From Polyodon spathula (taxonomy: Eukaryota; Chordata; Actinopteri; Acipenseriformes; Polyodontidae), in contig NC_054536.1 in NCBI RefSeq assembly GCF_017654505.1, forward strand, positions 35,670,970 to 35,734,969: a DNA stretch of 64,000 nt, read 5' to 3'. This document shows positions 57,830 through 64,000 of this stretch, piece after piece. The notes under the pieces are model-generated. The model ran no database searches. It was not told the DNA's origin and saw nothing but the letters and a program-made list of their open reading frames with translations. A program made the position numbers and the translations under genes. How positions within the stretch are numbered: position 1 is the first letter of the stretch; the number at the start of each line of letters is the position of its first letter.

Positions 57830-59268
57830 ACTATCACTTACTGTGCATCTCCTGCATAAGTACTGCTGACAAACTAATGTCTGATGCGGCTGCCTCAATG
57901 ATGAAGGGGAGTGTGGTGTCTGGACTACTCAGAGCCGGGGCCTGTGTTAGTGACGCCTTGAGTGTCACAAAACCATTTCGTGATGCACTATTCCAGACAA
58001 GTGTGTCTACCTTGCCGGGTTTGCCTTTCATATGTTCATATAAAGATGCAGCTTTCTCATGGTAGCCCTCTACAAAGTCCCTACAGAAGCCTAGTATCCC
58101 TAAAAATGAAAGTAGGGCTGTGACTGTGTGTGGGCGGGGCAGATTTTGAATCAACTGAATCTTTTCTGGGTCCAGCTTCCACCTGTATTTCTAAGAAACA
58201 GATGATTTATTAATGCAGCCTTTTTCGGGTTCAACTTCACGCCGGCCTCCACCAGCACAGTAAGAACCTCAGCCCGTAATGCTCCTCCCTGGTATCTGTC
58301 TGTAGTCGTCCACATACTGGATGATGTTATCTGTTTGAGAACAACTTTGCAAAATGTTAGCCATGCATTGTTTAAATACTGTTGGGCTGTTATTATACCC
58401 TTGGGGCAATCCGAGCCATGGTTATTGCCTGTCCTTAAAAGTAAAAACCAACTTGTACTGACTGTCTGGGTGTACTCTCCCCAAAATCCGTTCGAGACAT
58501 CTAGTGTAGAGTACTCTGTAGCTGTTCTCTTCAACTGTGACATCATGTCTGTTGTACTGGACACCAATGCAGTAGTGTTTTTATTAAGCTGCCTGTAAAT
58601 CAATCGTTAAGCGCCATGAGCTGACCGGCTTCTTGATTGGCCAAACAGGTGAGTTTACAGTAGAGACACAGTGGCGTATTACTTTCTGGTGTAACAATGA
58701 GTCAATTGTCTGGCCGACTGCTACTTCTGCTTCTTTTGGGTAGGGATGCTGTTTCTGTGGAGGGGGGTCAATACCCTTCACAGCTACTATCATACCTTTA
58801 ATATTACCACAATCATGTTTGTGCTGTGCCCACACATTAATGTGATGCAACAGGATCTCAGGCAGCCGGCTGTCACTGGTACATAGCAATTTTGCAACAT
58901 CATATTCTCCCATTCCCTTCACAGTAAACATGGAATGCCTATCTGAAATTGTGATTGATATTTTAGTGCTCTGGGGGTCTCTGGCTCCTTGCCAGATCAA
59001 GTGATTTGAAAGATCAATAATCAATCGAGCATGGCTGATCCCATCTTTCAAAATTCAATACCAATTGCGATGTAATCGGAGTGGATGTCTTGGCTTTAGT
59101 TACAATTCCCACTCCAATAAGTTGAATCGACCTCCCATTAGATGGTAGATCTGTGGGGTAAGTAAGAGAACAAGCAGCCCCTGTGCCTATCAAAAATGTG
59201 TCTTGACGGCCTCCAGCCAAAACATTAACACATGGGCAGCCCTCTTTATCAGCAGTAATGTTGCTCAC
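57830..59268 (-). pseudogene. Endogenous retrovirus protease-reverse transcriptase relic
   Basis: Minus strand, several frames. The protease part (59,268-59,014) has LIGTGAACSL where the active-site DTG is expected, so the catalytic Asp is lost. The linker and RT start (about 58,850-58,584) shows DSLLHQKVIRHCVSTVNSPV and WRLTIDLQ. RT sequence continues in broken frames (58,603-58,151). The RT/RNase H connection (58,154-57,834) shows FLGILGFCRDFVEGYHEKAA and LYEHMKGKPGK, the style of class I (gamma/epsilon-like) retroviral Pol and unlike the neighbouring Gypsy. Integrase and env were not seen. Repeated stops and frameshifts show an old, inactive copy. Confidence 0.65.
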
Positions 59269-59372
59269 TGCTGCAATAGAGGCCTGACCCCTTCAAAGAT
59301 CCTGTGGGCTGTGGAAAGGGTTGTGTTGACCACTGTTTCCTGCCTGCTTTGCGAAGGACTGTAACAATTGTC

Positions 59373-60412
59373 TCAATCCCTCATAAGAGAGTGGAGGTGA
59401 AATAGGTGTTGCATTGACCCCGAGTTATTTACAGCCTGCAGCTGTTGTTGTGGACCCTGCCCTTTGGCCCTCCATCTGTAGCCCAACATTGGTTTTTTTA
59501 AGTGCCCAGTGCATTTGCAGTTAACACATACTTTTAATTGTTTGCAATCCCTTGACACGTGACCCTGCTTACCACAATTAAAACAGCCTGACTTCATACC
59601 TCCCTCATTGGAGACAATCACAGCAATTTTATTTTTCTCTGTTGGTGCTTTATCTGGTTCAGACTCATTCCAGTCTCTTAAACAGTCATGTATGCTTGGC
59701 CCTGTACCTGGCGGAACAGGATTTGCTGCCAATGTCCTTCTGTACTGTATCAACAGATGCTTGCATGTGGGAGAGACTACATCTTTATATTTGTTGATTA
59801 CCAACTGGCAAAACGTGACCCTGTAATATCAACTCTTGCTGCAGCTCCCTCTCTACTGGTATTGTACGTTTGCACAAAACTTCGGAGGAAGTCAGCAAGG
59901 TGTTTCCCCATCTTGGGCACAGCTTCAAGGATCTTAGCTAACTAACAGCCACACACATTAATCTAACTCTCTCGTCGTGTCCTGAATACCTTGGGTTAGC
60001 ACCCTGTGGTGCAAAGTCAGTTGGTGCTGTCACTTCCACTGGTAATATTGATCTCAAGATTCTGCAACAATCCCTATCAATAAAATTAAATGTATGTTGT
60101 ATACCGTGCAGCTTTTCACACAAAGGTGTGGGATCCACATTGCCAGCCCATTTGGGCAACTGTTCTTTCATCAAAGCCAATTCTGACAACGTCAAATCCC
60201 TATTGACCTGTTCATCAGCATAATTATATGTAATAATTCCAGTTTGCTGGTCCAAAGTACCAGTTGTGCGTACCCTACGAGTCATTACAGGAGCTGTGTT
60301 GACATAATTGTCCACAGAATATAAGCTCCCTTTCTGTTCTTTCCTTTCTGTCTTGGTAGGATTAGTGCGCTTTCTCATTGTAATATTCTCTGCAATACTG
60401 TGTGTATAGCCC
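59373..60412 (-). pseudogene. Endogenous retrovirus Gag, C-terminal part
   Basis: Minus strand. 60,378-59,938 is an open frame of about 146 codons with LTLSELALMKEQLPKWAGN and PTPLCEKLHGIQHTFNF, similar in feel to retroviral capsid. A frame break at about 59,935 is followed by 59,804-59,373, containing CFNCGKQGHVSRDC, a C-X2-C-X4-H-X4-C nucleocapsid knuckle, and a second, weaker CVNCKCTGH half-knuckle lacking its last Cys. Gag packages genomic RNA. The order Gag then protease then RT on one strand supports a single element. The 5' portion of gag is displaced to 61.4-62.0 kb by LTR insertions. Confidence 0.6.
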
Positions 60413-60415
60413 CCC

Positions 60416-61009
60416 TGTGACAGGACTAGGAGCCCTGCACATGAAAATGGGGCAGAGCAGAAGCCCTGCTGTTAAAATGTGTTGTTTTGTTTGTATGGTA
60501 TTATTTAAAACAAATGTATTTGTTTATTTTTAAAATCCCCTGCCCTTGTGCATTTGTATTTTGTATTATGATTTATTTATACGTATTTATAAATATGATG
60601 GCAAAGCCTTATGTTTTGTTATTGTTTTTCATTTAAATGTGTTCTGGCAGAGGCGAGGTCAGCAGCTCATCCTCAATCAGTAGTAATTAAAAAATCTTGT
60701 GTAGAAGGGGGCCATCTCCCGAATGGTCGCCTACATAAAAGCCTTCAGCTCTCTGCACTGTAGGTGGGTTGTTCGGAGGAGAGAGTGGAGAGAGCAAGAG
60801 AACAAGGAGTTTAAAACTTAATATAGGAACGGTGAAGGCGATTGCCCAGCCTGACCTACATGGTTTTTGTGTCCGTGATTTGTTTTATTTAAACTTTTAT
60901 TTTCCCTCCGTATGCAAATTGTTTTTCTTAAAAAAGTGCCTTTACACCAACAGTACTTTGTCTGTGTGTCTATCTGGCCTGACATCACCACACAGCCATC
61001 TCTGTCACA
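60416..61009 (+). mobile_element. Solo LTR 1, inserted in retroviral gag
   Basis: Begins TGTGACAGG and ends CTGTCACA; internal ACATAAAAGCC (TATA-like, about 60,733) and the GCGATTGCCCAGCCTG block. Plus strand, opposite to the host retrovirus. Resembles LTR 2 next to it. Confidence 0.6.
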
Positions 61010-61014
61010 TACCC

Positions 61015-61440
61015 TGTGGCAGAGCAGAGCGCTGCCCTTTATAAATTGGCAGGGATGGGGTTAAATTCCCCTACCTGCCTGGGTTTATTGTGTTCAGGTG
61101 GCTAAGGTTGATTAGAGTAATTAACGATCAATCAGCACTCAGCCATCTGACATAAAAGAAGGCCTCAGCTTCCCATTCGGGAGAGGAGGGAGCTGAGGAA
61201 GCAAGAAGACGGTTGTGCTCGTTGTTTTTGGTTTTGTGAATATTTCTAATCCAGTGAAGGCATCGCCCAGCCTGGAAACCTTTATTTTTGTAAGTTTTGC
61301 TTTTTGTTTTAATATTTGTGTTTAAATGTCTTTATTTTTGCCCTTGTGCCCTTTTATTTTGTGTTTATTTATAATTAAATTATTATTTTTTTGAACTGCA
61401 GTCTGTCTCTGGGCCTTTACCCACTTGCCAGCCTGTCACA
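61015..61440 (+). mobile_element. Solo LTR 2, adjacent to LTR 1
   Basis: Begins TGTGGCAGAGC, has ACATAAAAGAAGG (about 61,151), the ATCGCCCAGCCTG block shared with LTR 1, and ends CAGCCTGTCACA. Only TACCC separates it from LTR 1. Confidence 0.6.
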
Positions 61441-62030
61441 CACACCCTCTCCTGCTTTCCTCTTGGTAGTGAACCTCTTCAGGTGCTATAGTGAAATCCT
61501 CTATCTCTTCACTATCCTCTATCTCTTCCTGTCCAAGATCCCAATCCTCATTACCATCACTTTCATTCATCTGTTTCTTGCTCATTATCAGCCAGTCCTA
61601 ATGCTGCAATTCTATGCTGCAAGATCTTATTACTCTGTTGTTGCACATGTGTTTTTTTATGCATCTTCTGCAACTGTTGTACAATGTGTCTGTCTTTGTT
61701 TTCCCCGGACACTTTCCATAGCTCTTGATATGCAATCTGTGCATTTTTCAAACCTGATTTCAAATGATCTTTTCCTGACAATCTGTCCTTGGGTTGCGTT
61801 TTTCCTTACGCATCTTTAATTGTTGTGTGGCAGCCAATTGACTTTTAGCCATAGAAGTACTTGTAATTGCTTCTTCCGCTTTCAAACTTTTATTTTCAAC
61901 AGACAATTTCTTACAATTCCCTCATAAAATCCTATCTTGTTTTCAGTTCTTCAACAGTCTGCCTCATTGCCCTTATGCAATGGGCCAGTTTCACTTTTTT
62001 CTTTCCTTCTCATTTCGAGACACACATTCC
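61441..62030 (-). pseudogene. Probable retroviral gag 5' portion
   Basis: Minus strand. A Gln/Lys-rich coiled-coil-like frame (61,781-61,563) reads HIVQQLQKMHKKTHVQQQSN. An acidic stretch in a neighbouring frame follows (EEIEDSEEIEDF, about 61,500). Composition suits an N-terminal Gag/matrix region, and position and strand continue the gag at 60,412 across the LTR insertions. There is no family-specific motif, so the link is positional. Confidence 0.4.
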
Positions 62031-62034
62031 TGCG

Positions 62035-62698
62035 TGTGCCAGAGACAGAAAGGATTCGAACTATAAATCTCCATCCCGACCAGAAAGGGCGCTGTGTAAG
62101 GTTGGTAGTAAGCTTCCTCCTAGAAGGACCGCTTTGACAGTTGGCGGAAACCGGAAGGTGACCATATTAGGAGGAGTGTGTAGTTGCACGTACCTGAAAG
62201 GACTCTATTGCAGTTAGCTGCGAGGTGGTCCTCCAGTGGAGAAACCATGGCTATGGGTTGATTGCAGGGAGGAGTTTCTGGGTACAAAGGGGAAGCAGCT
62301 ACAGCAGTACTCTGCCTTGCGCTGAATAAACACAGCTGGAGTACATGTGTGTTTGTTATTGTTTGTCTTGTGTCTTTTGTAGAGGAGGAGTGAGAGTCAG
62401 GTGCTGCAGCCATGGAGCCGGCACAAACCCAGGAGCACGTCCCTCACAGCACAGCACCAAGCACTCACCACGATCCCTGGAAGGAAGGAGCACAGGTTCG
62501 TGCACAGATGATTGTGGTTGAGGAGTTTTTTTCTTTATTATTATCAGGACTGAAACCTGCCGTGTTTCTTCCCGATACCATAGCTGGTAGAGGGGCAGCT
62601 TGTTATTGTTTTCATTTTAAAATAAAACACTGACATTTTTGGGAGAATCCTGTCTGGACATTGGGTTTATTGCACCGCACCACTCATATCCTGTCACA
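62035..62698 (+). mobile_element. Solo LTR 3
   Basis: Starts TGTGCCAGAGACAG, ends ATCCTGTCACA. It has GAATAAACACAG (poly-A signal, about 62,323) and a second AAAATAAAACACTG near 62,620. Contains GCTGCAGCCATGGAGCCG shared with 11.64 kb. Limits rest on the TG...CA ends only. Confidence 0.45.
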
Positions 62699-62995
62699 CT
62701 GCCCTATAGTACTGAGCGGTTCATTACTGTCTTTTATATAGGATCCCTCTCTGCTGTGTTACAAAATGAATCTATACTCCATGTTCTCCAGCCATCTACC
62801 TGATGACCCTTACCCTTGTCCTTCAACATCTTTGGAGTTGATCAGACTCCCTGAACGACTAGTCTTTATACAAAAAATCCCAATAAATAAACAAACCTTT
62901 TAGTTTTGTCTTGCTTTCACCAACGTATTGTATTAAAAGTTATTCTAAGAAAGCTTTGGTTTATTCTTTACACATTTAATTTACACCTTTGTATG

Positions 62996-63212
62996 TGCTA
63001 TTGGGATGAACTGGAACTTATCATCTGATTGTTCCTTATCTGTACCACCTAATGTGAACAGTTAAATTAGATGCTTATCCTAACACCCCTTTATCGTGAA
63101 TTATGCTATTGGGCTTAACTCGAACTTATCATCTGATTGTTCCCTATCTGTACAACCTAACGTGGATAGTTAAATTAGAGGCTTTTCCTAATGGCCCTTT
63201 GTCGTGAATTAT
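62996..63212. repeat. Two tandem 108-bp units
   Basis: TGCTATTGGG(A/C)T..AACT at 62,996 and 63,104, with CTTATCATCTGATTGTTCC and AGTTAAATTAGA shared; roughly 88% alike by eye. Confidence 0.85.
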
Positions 63213-63328
63213 AAATCTTGCAGTAAAAACAAAGGCAAAACAGGTCTATCAAATTCTCCTACACAATCACTTTCACTTTCAAGAGGGTGCATAATCCTCT
63301 TGTTAGTTCATTATTCCTATCTCATAGA

Positions 63329-63454
63329 CTTACCTCACTCAATGAGTTCAGCGGTATTTTCTGAACAATACTTACCCTGTGAGTTCAACTGTCCTTTCTA
63401 AACTTAACTCACCCCATAAGTTCAGCAGGCTTTTATGAACTTAACTCACTCAGT
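63329..63454. repeat. Degenerate ~37-bp minisatellite
   Basis: Four units of ACTTA(A)CTCAC..TGAGTTCAGC..TTTCTGAAC type at about 63,329, 63,371, 63,404 and 63,441. Could be an enhancer array in a retroviral U3 region, but this is a guess. Confidence 0.6.
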
Positions 63455-64000
63455 GGTCCTCTCTTATAATATCATGGTCCTATTCCCCGGTACTTGGAGG
63501 AACCAAAGTCTGCGTAACTAGTATAGCAGCGTCTGTACTCTGTCAGACTCACTATCACTTTAAAATACTACACAATTTTTAAAACAAAAAACTGCATATA
63601 AAATAAGAAACCACATATTACTCACAGATGTACGTGATTATAGGTTTGAGCTGAAGTCTTGATTCAAAGATTCCCTCACACTGTCTAGGCCAAAGGTGGA
63701 AACAGTCTCCGTCCATTAGCTTCGTCTTGGTCCTCTGTAGGGGGTTCGGGCTGGCCACACAGGTTTCTCTGTAGTCAAGGTATCGACCCCCTGGTATTTG
63801 TAAAAAAAATTATCAGGAAACAGTCCGATGCTGACTCACCGATGATGTTGATTTAAAAGTAAGTTCGGAAAAGAAAATAAACAAAGTCCTTTTCTTCAAT
63901 TAATAATAGATTTATTATAATACATGCAGGTAATCATGTCCCAAGCACAGAACAGACGGACTCCAAGTTCTTAAGACTTTACAAGATGTTAAATAACCCT

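Larger units (their letters stand above)
62699..64000. other. Unresolved right-edge sequence, possibly retroviral leader/LTR
   Basis: Contains two tandem repeat sets (listed separately). Near 63,905-63,925 there is an AATAAATCTATTATT signal on the minus strand, which would suit an LTR of the minus-strand retrovirus. No primer-binding site or partner LTR could be confirmed within the window. Confidence 0.3.

Noticed and set aside
63470..63510. Possible tRNA-primer site near CCCCGGTACTTGG..AACCA
   Set aside because: The bases do not match a T-arm/acceptor layout of a tRNA 3' end, so it is not a credible primer-binding site.

Overview
This is vertebrate nuclear DNA, most likely from a ray-finned fish. 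It is AT-rich and gene-poor, has long AT/GT/GA microsatellites, and is packed with typical fish transposons: Tc1/mariner, hAT, pogo/Tigger, L2/CR1 LINEs, an RLE-type LINE, tRNA-derived SINEs, Ty3/Gypsy elements and an endogenous retrovirus. The repeat mix (several old superfamilies, heavily decayed, nested on each other) suggests a non-teleost such as a sturgeon, paddlefish, gar or bichir. That last step is an inference from remembered repeat families and is not proven here.

The only host-gene signal I support is a tiny first coding exon on the minus strand at 42,321-42,344. It has an in-frame upstream stop, a good start context, eight codons reading MASEELYE and a GT donor. This matches the start of the chromodomain protein CDYL. 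If so, the left two thirds of the window (1-42.3 kb) is mostly its long first intron, 42.35-42.85 kb is 5' UTR and promoter (GA/CT microsatellite, inverted CCAAT boxes), and the rest lies upstream. Two oppositely oriented CTCF-like motifs sit at 44.03-44.08 kb, about 1.7 kb upstream.

Layout. 0-0.35 kb: transposon ends. 5.9-7.35 kb: a Tc1-like element carrying a nested MITE bordered by (TA)n. 8.2-8.6 kb: SINE. 9.5-9.9 kb: BED-finger hAT relic. 12.3-13.1 kb: pogo transposase relic. 14.0 and 16.9-17.9 kb: L2/CR1 LINE fragments, the second inside a hAT with a perfect 8-bp target duplication (15.66-18.08 kb). 20.1-20.3 kb: Penelope-like end with a degenerate hammerhead ribozyme. 23.3-31.5 kb: a Russian-doll locus. 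A transposase-like pseudogene in three pieces is split by a 4-kb hAT (8-bp duplication, itself holding an RLE LINE) and by a second element (itself holding a Tigger element). 31.5-42 kb: MITEs, SINE, Tc1 end, and a hAT-like element at 36.98-39.11 kb. 45.4-46.1 kb: microsatellites and an unusual foldback element. 47.3-49.55 kb: a collapsed Gmr1-like Gypsy with a SCAN-like Gag. 49.8-50.3 kb: SINE. 53.3-54.56 kb: a second Tc1 copy with both ends. 55.56-57.5 kb: Gypsy LTR, RNase H and RT. 57.5-57.8 kb: Tc1 fragment. 57.8-62 kb (possibly to the right edge): a decayed endogenous retrovirus interrupted by solo LTRs.

Nothing in the mobile fraction looks intact: every coding relic has stops, frameshifts or truncations. 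The value of the window is in insertion order, target-site scars and a few structured DNA/RNA motifs. No new intact system was found; the most unusual structures are the 23-31 kb nest and the foldback element at 45.86-46.13 kb.
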